A DNA stretch of 64,000 nucleotides from Candidatus Electrothrix scaldis (GCA_033584155.1 CP138355.1:3047826-3111825), one strand, 5' to 3'. Counted from the stretch's first letter, positions 35,623 to 44,808 are shown. Program-made: numbers and translations. Notes: a model not told the origin generated them from the sequence alone.

Positions 35623-36840
35623 TCAACTACTCTTCCGCAAATCACTGAGAGGTTGGAGCGGCACAACAAGCTCCTTATGCCCACATCCGCAAGATGTCCC
35701 TCCCGCACAGCCCCCTTGCTTTTTTCCGAAGCGTCGCTGTAGACTGTTCTTTATCGGACGAAGGGAAAAGGCCAACAGGAAAACAGTGGCAGCTAAGCTG
35801 AGCTGTTCTGGAACGAGCTCACCATGCTTTGCCACCGACGCAACAACGGAAATCCCAAGCATACTGTACACCGCATCCAGAATTAACCCGCAGAACACAC
35901 TGACGAAAGCAATAGAAGTGAGATAGAGAGCAACAGCCCGTTTACCGAGCAAACCAACCAAGACGGATAAAGAGGTGATATTGGTGGCTGGGCCAACCAG
36001 AAGGAAAACCAAGGCTGTTCCCGGGCTCACTCCCTTAAGGAGAAAAGCAGCTGCAATGGGCGTAGAAGCTGTCGCACAAATATAGAGGGGAATCCCTATG
36101 ACCAGCATCAGTAGCATAGAGCTGAGCCCGCCCCCAAGGTAAGAGGAAATAAAGTCATCAGGCAGGAGGACCGTAATAACTCCGGCCAGGAGTATACCCA
36201 CCATAAACCAACCTGCCAGCTCTTCCCAGATGTCAAAGATTGCATATCGGATGCCAGACCTGAGCTTTCCGGGGAATTCCTGCAAGAGTCCTTTTTTGCG
36301 AGCAGCATTACTCGATATACCCTCATTCTTCCGCTGCTCATCACCACCACAACAACCACTAGCACAGGCGCAGGCACTGTGCTCTATTTTCTGATTACCC
36401 GCTGGTTTTGCACTGGAACCAGGGCTGGGAAACGCAAAAAAGTTCTCTGCTATTCCGGCAACAGCCGCAGAAAAAAAAGCCGAAACTGGACGGGCGACAG
36501 TCATGAGGGGGTCAAGCAATGCCCAGGTGATAGACAGAGAGTCAATCCCGGATTCCGGGGTGGAAATAAGAAAAGCGGTGACAGCACCGTTATTGGCTCC
36601 TTGCTTCTTCAACGTGGCCGCAGCTGGCAGGACCCCGCAGGAGCAGAGTGGAATGGGAATGCCGAGCAAGGCCGCCTTGAACACGGAACTAAAACGTCCC
36701 GTTCCCAAATGGTTGGCTACATAGGTCGGTGAGAGATATTCCTTGAGTAATCCACCAATCAGCAGACCGAACAACATGTAGAGCGCTGATTGATTGAGTA
36801 AAGTCCAGGAAGAGAAAAGCGCATCATAGATAAAAGACAT
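35623..36840 (-). CDS. SO_0444-type Cu/Zn efflux permease (DUF318 family)
   Basis: A 405-residue membrane protein with about eight to ten helices. The IPLCSCGVLPAAATL motif in the second helix region and the repeat half YICATASTPIAAAFLLKG are typical of the YraQ/DUF318 permease family, and Cys-rich clusters (CACASGCCGGD in the central loop; GGCAGGTSCGCGH near the end) mark the SO_0444 Cu/Zn efflux branch. AGGAGGT precedes ATG 36840. It is probably a metal or metalloid exporter; the ion is inferred. No ArsR-type regulator is visible nearby. Confidence 0.85.
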   Translation of the reverse strand: MSFIYDALFSSWTLLNQSALYMLFGLLIGGLLKEYLSPTYVANHLGTGRFSSVFKAALLGIPIPLCSCGVLPAAATLKKQGANNGAVTAFLISTPESGIDSLSITWALLDPLMTVARPVSAFFSAAVAGIAENFFAFPSPGSSAKPAGNQKIEHSACACASGCCGGDEQRKNEGISSNAARKKGLLQEFPGKLRSGIRYAIFDIWEELAGWFMVGILLAGVITVLLPDDFISSYLGGGLSSMLLMLVIGIPLYICATASTPIAAAFLLKGVSPGTALVFLLVGPATNITSLSVLVGLLGKRAVALYLTSIAFVSVFCGLILDAVYSMLGISVVASVAKHGELVPEQLSLAATVFLLAFSLRPIKNSLQRRFGKKQGGCAGGTSCGCGHKELVVPLQPLSDLRKSS

Positions 36841-37092
36841 CTGAACCTCCTGTCAAACGAAGCGGCTAGGGTAGCTCTTTTCATAGTACCTCAGTCTGCT
36901 CCAGCATGCATTATTTTCCTGGCGCTGTAGGTAAAAAATTTCTACGGATCGGCAAAAAAAGCCTTGGAAGAACAAAAAGAAAAGGACAGAAAATCCCTCA
37001 AAAAGGTGGACATGCCGCTTCTCGAGTGTGATACTAAAAATGGAGATGGGATGAAGTAATTTTTTCACCATTCTTTCTTGGGGAGGAAAATC

Positions 37093-37383
37093 ATGGAACA
37101 ATCCACAGTCAAGATAGTTTATCCCATTGCAGGATCAGCCTATCCAATTGTTGAAGCAGACAGCTTAGCCGCATCAGCTTACATAACAGCAAGTTTCAGT
37201 ATCACCTTGGCCGGAGGCCCTCATAAGGTCAAATGGGGTTTTGATAAAGAGCTGGTGGGTAATGCCATTTTTTACGATCAATTCAGCGCACAATTTGTCT
37301 GGAATCTTGCTGCTGGCGAGCACACGTTTTCCGTTGCATCTGAAGATGGAAGCAAGGAGCAGGTGCAGTTTGAAGTAGCTTGA
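37093..37383 (+). CDS. Small beta-rich protein, unknown function
   Basis: A 96-residue protein from ATG 37093, preceded by GGGGAGG at 37080-37086. There is no signal peptide and no cysteine. The alternating pattern (VKIVYPIAGSAYPI, ITASFSITLAGGPHKVKWGF, FVWNLAAGEHTFSVAS) suggests an immunoglobulin-like or CBM-like sandwich. The composition and Shine-Dalgarno support a real gene. No family is recognised. Confidence 0.65.
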   Translation: MEQSTVKIVYPIAGSAYPIVEADSLAASAYITASFSITLAGGPHKVKWGFDKELVGNAIFYDQFSAQFVWNLAAGEHTFSVASEDGSKEQVQFEVA

Positions 37384-37406
37384 AGTCACCTGAAAAATGA
37401 GCACAC

Positions 37407-37449
37407 TAAAAAAGATCGGCAGTCGTAGGCCTTTTGCTCGACTGCCGAT
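37407..37449 (-). terminator. Rho-independent terminator of the Liv-type binding-protein gene
   Basis: A perfect 11-bp stem, ATCGGCAGTCG (37415-37425) with CGACTGCCGAT (37439-37449), has a 13-nt loop. Read on the minus strand it is followed by C then a run of seven T, the classical layout. It lies 42 bases beyond the stop of the minus-strand binding-protein gene and may also stop plus-strand transcription. Confidence 0.85.
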
Positions 37450-37490
37450 ATAACGCGCCGCCCGCTTGAGCAGTGGGGGGAGAGCGTTTT

Positions 37491-38672
37491 TTACTCAGGG
37501 CAAATAGACTTGTAGAATTCGTATTCGCCCTTATCACTGATCTTCACGATAACAGCGCATTTTATGGGATCGCCGTCTTCGGTAAAGGTCATTTTGCCGG
37601 TGATTCCCTGAAAATCCTTAACCTGAGCCAAAGCATCACGCACGGCCTTGCGATCATCTTTGATTCGACCGCTGATCTCTCCGGCACCTTCTATGGCAGC
37701 TTTGGCAAGTCCTAAGGCATCCCAGGTTAAGGCTGCCACGTCATCAGGTACGTACCCATACTTCGTCTTGTAGCGATCAATGAAGTCCTTGGTTGCCCCC
37801 TGGGCACCGGCTGCTGCGTAATGGGTACTGAAGAACTGGCCATAACAGGCCTCGCCACAAAGCTCGATGGTCTCAGCAGAGCCCCAGCTGTCGCTACCCA
37901 CTATCGGGCCTTTCCAGCCCAGATCCTTGGCCTGCTGCACGATCAGGGCAACCTCGTTATAATACTGCGGAGTGAAGAGCACCTCTGCCCCAGATCGGAT
38001 GATCTTAGTCAGCTGGGACCCGAATTCGGTATCCTTGGTGGTAAAGCTCTCATAGGCAACCACTGAGCCCTCACCGTGTTTTTCCTCCCAGGCTTTCTTG
38101 AAAAACTCAGCTAAGCCCTTGGGGTAATCGCTGGCCACGTCATAGAGGACAGCAGCCTTGGTGAAATGAAACTCATCGGTGATGAAGTTGGCCAATACCG
38201 GCCCCTGAAAAGGATCAAGGAAGCAGCCGCGAAAGACATACGGGCGATTTGCCGTGGTATCCGGGTTGGTGGACCAGGGGCTGATCATCGGGGTTTCGTA
38301 ATTATTGGCCACGTCGCCAGCCGGAATGGCCTGCTTGGAAGACTGTGGCCCGATGATGATCAGAGCATCATCCTGGGTGATCAGCTTGGTATTGACTTTG
38401 ACAGCGGACTCGGCCTTGGACTCATTATCCTCAATAACCAGTTCTACAGCGTATTTGACCCCGCCAACCTCAATGCCTCCAGCTTTATTAATATCCTCCA
38501 GCCACATTTCAGCTGCATACTTGCTGCCTTCACCGACCTTAGGGATATCACCGGTCATGGGAATATTGAGTCCTACCTTGACGGTCTTTTTCCTGCCTGA
38601 GCCACAGGAAGCAATGGTGAAGCAAAGGCTAAGGGCACAGAGTGCGGCGATAAGCCGTACTGGTCTGTTCAT
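37491..38672 (-). CDS. Branched-chain amino-acid-type ABC transporter substrate-binding lipoprotein
   Basis: A 393-residue type I periplasmic binding protein (Peripla_BP_6). The signal peptide ends in the lipobox TIASC, so it is a lipoprotein. The KVGLNIPMTGDIPKVGEGS opening, GPQSSKQAIPAGDVANNY, PMISPWSTNP and VGSDSWGS are typical of LivJ/LivK-like proteins. AAGGAGA precedes ATG 38672 and a strong terminator follows, so it is monocistronic. No permease or ATPase gene is adjacent; the substrate could be an amino acid, amide or other small molecule. Confidence 0.92.
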   Translation of the reverse strand: MNRPVRLIAALCALSLCFTIASCGSGRKKTVKVGLNIPMTGDIPKVGEGSKYAAEMWLEDINKAGGIEVGGVKYAVELVIEDNESKAESAVKVNTKLITQDDALIIIGPQSSKQAIPAGDVANNYETPMISPWSTNPDTTANRPYVFRGCFLDPFQGPVLANFITDEFHFTKAAVLYDVASDYPKGLAEFFKKAWEEKHGEGSVVAYESFTTKDTEFGSQLTKIIRSGAEVLFTPQYYNEVALIVQQAKDLGWKGPIVGSDSWGSAETIELCGEACYGQFFSTHYAAAGAQGATKDFIDRYKTKYGYVPDDVAALTWDALGLAKAAIEGAGEISGRIKDDRKAVRDALAQVKDFQGITGKMTFTEDGDPIKCAVIVKISDKGEYEFYKSICPE

Positions 38673-38707
38673 GGGGTATCTCCTTTTTTGTTAGGATAAT
38701 TGATAAG

Positions 38708-41700
38708 CTATTTGTTTTTTCTATGGGTATGGTCGCTGATAATGCGTTCTGCATCACGATCATAACTTTTTGCTAAATCCCTGAGAGTAGCGGCAAGGCG
38801 ATGGTATCCCGCATTTTCCACATCTTCTGCTTGTTGCCAATATTTTTCTGCAAGTTCCCGTTCTGGTTTGCCGGTGGGATCAACTGTATAAACGCCACGA
38901 GAACAAAATAGTCCCGAATAGAAACCATTTCTCATTTCATCAGCATCTCTAGCATTCAGAGCATTAGCCACAATTTTATTGATCCAGAGTCCACAGTCGT
39001 CTGCGGGGCAATGAATAAGAACCTTTCCGATATTATTAAACGCAACTCCCAAGTGTCCAGATTTAGCACAGAGATCTTTCACCTGATGTAGCCAGTTTGA
39101 AAAATGATCTTGGTCAAAGCTACCGTCTTCCTGCATTCCTGGCGGAATGTGCCAGTTATGTAGCAATCTCCAAGCATTTACTGCGATGTTCTTTTCTTCA
39201 TCAGATGAACTATCTTCAGTATCAGGATTTATTGAACGATAGACACGTTGAATTATTTGGCAGAAAAAATTCGGATCATTAGCAAGATGATTCTCAAGTA
39301 GCGTTGGTAATACACCATGATTGCCATCTAACAAAGGAAGATAGGCCGATTCTATATCAAAAAGGTCGTCCGGGTTAATATCTTGAGATTGCTGGAGGAA
39401 TTCTACGAGTTGAGCAGTGTAATAAGGACCAAATAAACTTGATGCGTCAAAAATAGAAGGTGCAGCAGCAAGCAGAACTTTTACACATTGCTTTATATTG
39501 ACTTTCTGTTTATAAACTCTAACTTTATGAATGCAATCAAGGGCAGCATGAGGCCTTCCAAACGTAACAAGTTTATCAAGAGCAACATTTAATTTGTTAT
39601 CATCTCCATCATAAAGTCTTATATCAGCTTTAAGCCAATATTCTTGCTGCGCACCACCTAACCAATTTTCAGCTCTGGCCCATGTTTCTTTGGTGAACGG
39701 CAGGTGGCTGAGAAAACATCCTATCTGACTCTTGCTCCATTCAGTTTTGTCTACCAGGTCAACCCATGTCCAACCATGAACAGAATAACGGCTGAATACG
39801 TACCAGCTAATAAAAAAGGATAAATCGCTACATTCCGATTCCAAATAATCAGGCAGCAGAGCAGCATCTATTTTTTCATTACCGATCTGGCCAAGAATAT
39901 CCCCAACTTGATTTGAGTAAATACCACATTGGGCAAAATCTATAATAGATTCAATACCTCCTGTTTGCAATATTTCCTTGAGAGCTTTTTTTTGATACTC
40001 AGTTAGTTTCTGCTTTCGGACCTTCCAGTCGTCATCGCTATCATAGAATTCAAAATCATGATCTGTAAATAACCGCTGGTGGCAATTGAATGGATTTGAT
40101 GGAGTTAGCTTGTCAGTAACGATTTGAATAGGTTCAAGTTGCTCATTATTCCATGCCCACGCAGCATGAGAATAAAGTCGATGTTTAGCAATGAATCTTT
40201 TAAGCTTATTCCAAATGATCAACCGTTTCTCTTCAGAAATACCTGTTATGTCATCTGAGGAAAGTACTGCTAAAAAATTATCAAAAGAAGGCTGCGGAAG
40301 ATTCTCAATGAGATTGGCAAGCTCACTGAGTCGGTCTATATCATGCCCTGCCAAAGAAACTGCACGTTCAGCGCAAAACGAGACTTGTTCCCAATACTCT
40401 TTTGTCGTCACACCTGCTTTCCAGTCGTCAGGTATAGTTTTACGCCATGAGGGCTTATAAGAACCCGATGTCATTTGATGCTGATTGGGTAAGAAATCAA
40501 GAACGAGTTGCCAGCCAATTTGTGGTAGTTCGTCACAAAGCGTTTTAATGGCCGCTTTTCGCTTCACAAGCGGGGCGATAGTGTGCGGCTTCCAGGGTAA
40601 AAGAATAGTTGAGAGAGAATTGGCAGGTCGATTTGACCAATTGCCGCCCGGGTCACGGTCGGCAAGCTCGCCAAGGAGAACGCAGACTCGTATCAGATAC
40701 TCGGTATCCCAAGCAAGTGCCTCTAACGAAGAGAGTAAGCCGATGAGATAATTATTACCCCAGACGACACCACTATCTTCTTGGGCAAAAAGTTTATCAA
40801 ATGGGCAGGGTGACAAGCGCAGGCAGTTTTCTACGGTATCCAAAAAATCGTCTGGTACAGCTTCGGCCAATACAGGAAGCAGGGTGTTCAAACTGCCCCA
40901 TAGCACCCAATCAGAATCTGCAAAAATATCATGAATGACGGCTAGAGCAATTTCCTCTGTCTTATCCCGTGAACAATTACTCAAAATGTTCGGGTAGCAC
41001 CCCAGTAAGGCCAATCCTTCAGCAATACCTTTTTTTAAAGAGAGCGACCACTTAAAATTTTTTCCATAGCTCGCCGCAGCAAATTGATCTTCTTTGGCTA
41101 GTTCAAAAACAGGATCACGTTCCGACAGCACTGAGACCGCGCATTCTTTGAATACCTCCAGATGCTGATCAAAAATACGTGAACCAAGTTGCTCCCATAG
41201 ATTGATACGCTCGGAAATTTTCCAGATACCGTTATGCAAGGAAAGAGGGCTGTCAGCAACTTGAAGCAGTTCTTGGATTTTTGGCGCAAGGTCGGAGTAA
41301 TCCTGTCCTGTTATTTTGGCGACGGTCGAAATGTCAGCTTCGTTTTTCTCGTTCCATCCACCGACCAATAACAACAAGGCAAGATCGACCGCGTATGGAT
41401 GCTTTTGCCACGATGATAGATCGTTCTTCCTTTGGACTTTGCTATTTTGGGCAAGATTTGTTATAGCAGCCTTCAATACTTGTAGACAAATTTCGGCTGT
41501 ATGTTGATCGGGAGAGAAGTCCTCCTGCATTTGCTGATATGGGTGGATGTAATTTCTAAAATCACGCAACACGTGACTGAAATTCTTTACATCTAATTTT
41601 AACAAGCCAAGCTCGTGCGCCACGTTAATAAACTGGGCAAGCGACCATTCTTGAAAGGGTTTAACCTTTTCATTCTTGTCTTTTGGGGATGCTGCTGACA

Positions 41701-42019
41701 GATTAAATTCTTTTGGATTTTTGCGGGCAATTCCATGCAGAATTCCTTCCAACATGCTGCCGCATAGGAAAATCGTCGCTAATGGAGAATGAGCAACACA
41801 GTTCTGAACCTCTTTCAGCCGTGCTTCCAAGATTGGAATAAGCCTATCTTCAATTGGGATTAAACGGATGGATAAGTCGTTAAATGTTCTTTCAAGAAAC
41901 TCCTTCTCAACTATTTCATGCTGATTTCCTGTCGTTTCTTCTTTGAAATTCATTTGGCCTGTGGTGTTGCGCAGTTGCTTACTTCTCGTATCCACTATAT
42001 TTTCAGCCCTTATATCCAT
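38708..42019 (-). CDS. 1103-residue helical protein with N-terminal HEPN-like domain
   Basis: The frame opens at TTG 42022; ATG 42019 is preferred, and Met24 is a further option. An N-terminal helical domain (about 45-185) holds LRDFRNYIHP, an R-x6-H arrangement (R153-H160) like the RNase motif of HEPN domains. Residues 200-1000 are largely helical with many Trp and acidic residues, like HEAT-type solenoids. No Walker A is present. The end, PERELAEKYWQQAEDVENAG then LRDLAKSYDRDAERI, resembles, from memory, the C-termini of some very large STAND/SIR2-linked bacterial proteins. I cannot name the family. It is a possible defence or stress protein, flanked by no nuclease or kinase gene. Confidence 0.75.
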   Translation of the reverse strand: MDIRAENIVDTRSKQLRNTTGQMNFKEETTGNQHEIVEKEFLERTFNDLSIRLIPIEDRLIPILEARLKEVQNCVAHSPLATIFLCGSMLEGILHGIARKNPKEFNLSAASPKDKNEKVKPFQEWSLAQFINVAHELGLLKLDVKNFSHVLRDFRNYIHPYQQMQEDFSPDQHTAEICLQVLKAAITNLAQNSKVQRKNDLSSWQKHPYAVDLALLLLVGGWNEKNEADISTVAKITGQDYSDLAPKIQELLQVADSPLSLHNGIWKISERINLWEQLGSRIFDQHLEVFKECAVSVLSERDPVFELAKEDQFAAASYGKNFKWSLSLKKGIAEGLALLGCYPNILSNCSRDKTEEIALAVIHDIFADSDWVLWGSLNTLLPVLAEAVPDDFLDTVENCLRLSPCPFDKLFAQEDSGVVWGNNYLIGLLSSLEALAWDTEYLIRVCVLLGELADRDPGGNWSNRPANSLSTILLPWKPHTIAPLVKRKAAIKTLCDELPQIGWQLVLDFLPNQHQMTSGSYKPSWRKTIPDDWKAGVTTKEYWEQVSFCAERAVSLAGHDIDRLSELANLIENLPQPSFDNFLAVLSSDDITGISEEKRLIIWNKLKRFIAKHRLYSHAAWAWNNEQLEPIQIVTDKLTPSNPFNCHQRLFTDHDFEFYDSDDDWKVRKQKLTEYQKKALKEILQTGGIESIIDFAQCGIYSNQVGDILGQIGNEKIDAALLPDYLESECSDLSFFISWYVFSRYSVHGWTWVDLVDKTEWSKSQIGCFLSHLPFTKETWARAENWLGGAQQEYWLKADIRLYDGDDNKLNVALDKLVTFGRPHAALDCIHKVRVYKQKVNIKQCVKVLLAAAPSIFDASSLFGPYYTAQLVEFLQQSQDINPDDLFDIESAYLPLLDGNHGVLPTLLENHLANDPNFFCQIIQRVYRSINPDTEDSSSDEEKNIAVNAWRLLHNWHIPPGMQEDGSFDQDHFSNWLHQVKDLCAKSGHLGVAFNNIGKVLIHCPADDCGLWINKIVANALNARDADEMRNGFYSGLFCSRGVYTVDPTGKPERELAEKYWQQAEDVENAGYHRLAATLRDLAKSYDRDAERIISDHTHRKNK

Positions 42020-42065
42020 CAAGGTTCATATCTGGCCTCATCAGTCAAACCTCATCTTACAGTAC

Positions 42066-42094
42066 TTGACAACCAATTATGACAACGCTACCAT
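42066..42094 (+). promoter_or_regulatory. Putative sigma70 promoter for the calcium-binding-protein gene
   Basis: TTGACA (42066-42071) is separated by 17 bases from TACCAT (42089-42094), four of six matches to the -10 consensus. It points toward the gene at 42171, leaving a leader of about 70 nt. It lies in the 150-base divergent gap with the 1103-residue gene. Confidence 0.45.
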
Positions 42095-42170
42095 AGCCAT
42101 GATGTCAAAACAAGGCAAAGCCAATGTAATCACCTGAAAAAGGCGTATAATAAGAAAAGAAGGAAAATCC

Positions 42171-42539
42171 ATGTCCCGAATTCCAAGAGACGAAGAGCGC
42201 GAAAAAAGAATTGACTTTGACGTAGTAGTTGACGCCTATGACGATGTAGAAAGGGCAATGGGCTGGTTTTACTACCTTGCCGAACAATGCGATTTCCCCT
42301 TCAAAGCACGATGTATCGCGGAACGATTGATCTCACCTTTACTTGTCGATGAGGAAGTAGAGGTCATCAGCGAGGCATCAGCCAAAGAATGTGAAAGAGA
42401 ACTTTTTGTGGAAGTACAGTGGAAGGATCGCCAGATGGCCGTGCCCTTGTCCCAACTCAGCATTATCGAATCGAGCAATACAAGCAAACAAATTGTCGAG
42501 GATTGGCAATACTGGGTTCAGCGAGGGTATGAGTTTTAA
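42171..42539 (+). CDS. Small acidic calcium-binding-family protein (PF11535-like)
   Basis: A 122-residue protein matching the pattern of the Calcium_binding family: PRDEEREKRIDFDVVVDAY, RAMGWFYYLAEQ, FPFKARCI, SPLLVDEEVEV and the terminal DWQYWVQRGYEF. It is soluble and acidic. The family name comes from calcium-binding phosphoproteins; the biological role is unclear. AGAAGGA precedes ATG 42171. Confidence 0.85.
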   Translation: MSRIPRDEEREKRIDFDVVVDAYDDVERAMGWFYYLAEQCDFPFKARCIAERLISPLLVDEEVEVISEASAKECERELFVEVQWKDRQMAVPLSQLSIIESSNTSKQIVEDWQYWVQRGYEF

Positions 42540-42577
42540 CCCCACATAACCGCAGAGTATAACACCCCAGTCATGAG

Positions 42578-43654
42578 CTACTTAACCCTCACCCCCACAG
42601 CCCCTGCAACAGCCTCACCAATGCAGGCCGCTCCCTCGACCCCATTCTTTTGTAGAGCAGTCAGCAAGGCCGGTACCTGATCCTTCGGCAAAGTGAGCAA
42701 TAAACCTCCTGAGACCTGAGGATCATAGAGCAGCTCAGCTTCAGCCTCTGAAAGGTTAGCTCGAATTTTCAGGTCATGCTGCGACAGCAGGGCTCTGTTC
42801 GCCTTATTGCTCTCCGTTGTCACTCCTTTTCGAGACATCTCTATCGCCCCTGAATAAAAAAGAAGATCTTGGTATTTTAAAACCACTCTGGCCTGACCGC
42901 CACGAGCGATGTTGAGCAGACAACCAAGGATTCCTGTATTACTTACGTCAGAGCAGGCATGAATATCAAAGGATACTGCGGCTTCAATGACCTTATCTTG
43001 AAGAGAGACCAAAAGCGGCAGAGTCTCATCTTCCAGATTTTTCATTGAGTATTTTCCTGTACGTACCGCTTGCAAGAGTACGCCAGTGCCCAGGGGTTTA
43101 GTTAAAATAAGGGCATCCCCAGGCAGGGCTCCGGCATGGGTGATGACTTGCCCAGGATGCACCACGCCATTGACACAAAGCCCGTACTGCGGTTCCGCCT
43201 CCTGCATAAACTGACCACCGGTAAGACAGGCCCCAGCCTCAGTGACCTTGTCATAACCACCACGCAAAATCTCTTTGAGCATTCCCCTGTCCAGTTGCCT
43301 GGAAGGCAAGAAGGCCAGCTTGAGTATCTCCAACACAGTTCCCTTATTTTGCTGCTCACCAGGAGACATAATGAGATTGAGGGCCGTTACCGGCCTTCCA
43401 CCGAAAGCGTAAATTTTGCCAAGTGCATTAGCTGCGGCAATCTGGCCAAACCAGTAGGGAGCAGCAAGTGGCTGCCGAATGCAACTCACTGTGTTTATAG
43501 AGGCTATTTCAGATGACAGGCGATAAACCGAGGTGGATTCTGTGGTTTCAATACCAACCAACAGATTGGAATTTTCAGATAAGGGAAATTCTGCAAGTGC
43601 GTTCGACAGAACTGTCGAATTATTTGTAGGTACTCAACCGCAGCTTTTCGACAT
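42578..43654 (-). CDS. SelD-like selenophosphate synthetase paralogue, probable selenoprotein with lost catalytic Asps
   Basis: The AIRS/SelD fold is clear from LVGIETTESTSVYRL to the end (GQIAAANALGKIYAFGG, ACLTGGQ, ILTKPLGTGV, DPQVSGGLLL). The same frame continues upstream of TTG 43561 with NNSTVLSNALAEFPLSENSN, which still aligns with SelD, through a TGA at 43634-43636 to ATG 43654 (TTG 43669 also possible). The TGA sits in SCG-U-VPT, where SelD has its active-site Cys/Sec (GCGC-K or GC-U-AAK). A SECIS-like hairpin follows. However, the SelD lysine after Cys/Sec and the metal-binding Asps (DDAAVY, TTDFF, ISDIFAMGG) are replaced by T, T-S, S and K. It is therefore a Sec-bearing pseudoenzyme or a decaying SelD, not an ordinary SelD. 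Confidence 0.7.
43602..43636 (-). promoter_or_regulatory. Candidate bacterial SECIS element after an in-frame UGA
   Basis: On the minus strand the UGA (43636-43634) is followed by a 14-nt spacer and then UUCGACA-GUUC-UGUCGAA (43619-43602), a perfect 7-bp stem with a tetraloop. The loop starts 21 nt after the UGA and its first base is G, matching what I recall of bacterial SECIS rules (loop about 16-37 nt from UGA, G in the first two loop positions). The stem is also coding sequence, as bacterial SECIS elements are. Confidence 0.6.
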
Positions 43655-43687
43655 CACAGTTTTTTCCAAGAGATGAAGATGGATAAG

Positions 43688-43737
43688 AAGACAACAGCAA
43701 GGCAGTCAGATCTTTCCGACTGCCCTGAAATTGTCTT
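43688..43737 (-). terminator. Nested hairpin after the first cytochrome c peroxidase gene
   Basis: Outer arms AAGACAA (43688-43694) and TTGTCTT (43731-43737) enclose an inner 7-bp stem GGCAGTC (43701-43707) and GACTGCC (43718-43724). It lies between the peroxidase stop and the SelD-like start, 17 bases past the stop. No long T-run follows, so it may be a weak terminator or a processing hairpin in a common transcript. Confidence 0.45.
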
Positions 43738-43753
43738 GTCCTTAGCTCTTCAG

Positions 43754-44746
43754 CTACTCAAACGGTCTGGGGCGAGGAGTGGTATCGCTGGAAGGCGGCA
43801 GAATAGGAATTGTAAATGTGGGTTGCTCACCAGTCAGCGTTTTCAGAAAGGCCACCAGCTGTGCGTTTTCTTCCCGGCTGAACTTCTTCCCCAGCTGATG
43901 CCGAGCCATAGTGTCGACTGCCTCGGACAAGGTCTGAGCAGAGCCATCATGGAAGTACGGATAGGTTAACTCCACATTACGCAGGGTCGGCACTTTGAAC
44001 ATGAAATGGTGTTCCTCCCTACCTGTCACATCCTGACGACCTTTGGATGGGCTCTTGGCCTTAAACTCCTCAACCATTCCCATCTTGTAGAAATTTCCTC
44101 CTCCCATTGCCATGCCGTAATGGCAGGAAATACAGCCAGAGTCCTGAAACAGCTTATACCCTGCCTGCTCGTCCGCGTTTAAGGCATTTTTATCGCCTTG
44201 CAGCCATTGGTCAAAACGGGAATTGGGAGTCACCAAAGTCTTTTCAAACTCGGCAATAGCATCTGTAATCTGCTCTATATCAATTTTATCCTTGCCGTAG
44301 ATTCCTTTGAATTCAACAACGTAACCAGGAATTGACTGAAGTACTTCCTCTGCCAGACTGTGAGTAAAGGCCATTTCCCCTGGATTAGCAATTGGTCCAC
44401 CTGCCTGATCTTTGAGGTCCTTGGCACGACCATCCCAAAACTGGACAAAATTCATACTGGAGTTCAGGACAGTGGGTGCATTAATAGGTCCCTGCTGCCA
44501 GTTATGGCCAATGGAGGTTTGCAGGTTATCTGTGCCGCCCCTGCTGAGATTATGACAGGAGTTACAAGAGATAAAACCTGACTTAGAGAGACGAGGATCA
44601 AAAAAAAGTTTTTTTCCCAGCTCAGCCTTTTCTTTATTAATACCCGTCGCTGGAGTAATAGGTTCAACCGGTTTTTGCTCTGCTTGGGCGGCTCCGGTCG
44701 CCAATACTGCGCATGCAAGAAAAAGAGCGACTGCTGTTTTTTTCAT
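43754..44746 (-). CDS. Di-haem cytochrome c peroxidase
   Basis: A 330-residue periplasmic protein with a Sec signal peptide ending ATGAAQA. It has two haem c motifs, CNSCH (about 61-65) and CISCH (about 205-209), in the order of bacterial di-haem cytochrome c peroxidases of the CcpA/MauG superfamily. FVQFWDGRAKDLKDQAGGPI and FKVPTLRNVELTYPYFHDGSA are conserved segments. It reduces hydrogen peroxide with electrons from small c-type cytochromes. It is a close paralogue of the gene just upstream (44854-45864), and its transcript may continue into the SelD-like gene. Confidence 0.95.
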   Translation of the reverse strand: MKKTAVALFLACAVLATGAAQAEQKPVEPITPATGINKEKAELGKKLFFDPRLSKSGFISCNSCHNLSRGGTDNLQTSIGHNWQQGPINAPTVLNSSMNFVQFWDGRAKDLKDQAGGPIANPGEMAFTHSLAEEVLQSIPGYVVEFKGIYGKDKIDIEQITDAIAEFEKTLVTPNSRFDQWLQGDKNALNADEQAGYKLFQDSGCISCHYGMAMGGGNFYKMGMVEEFKAKSPSKGRQDVTGREEHHFMFKVPTLRNVELTYPYFHDGSAQTLSEAVDTMARHQLGKKFSREENAQLVAFLKTLTGEQPTFTIPILPPSSDTTPRPRPFE

Positions 44747-44780
44747 AAACGGTGCCTCTCAAAAAAAATCGAAAAATAGT

Positions 44781-44808
44781 AAAAAAAATCCCCGGCAAAA
44801 CCGGGGAT
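44781..44808 (-). terminator. Rho-independent terminator of the second peroxidase gene
   Basis: ATCCCCGG-loop-CCGGGGAT (44788-44808) forms a perfect 8-bp GC-rich stem with a 5-nt loop; on the minus strand it is followed by a run of T (44781-44788). It separates the two paralogous peroxidase genes, so they are at least partly independent units. Confidence 0.9.

Noticed and set aside
36853-37101. 82-codon minus-strand frame upstream of the permease gene
   Set aside because: It overlaps the Shine-Dalgarno and start of the plus-strand small protein and its Phe/Lys-rich product looks non-coding.
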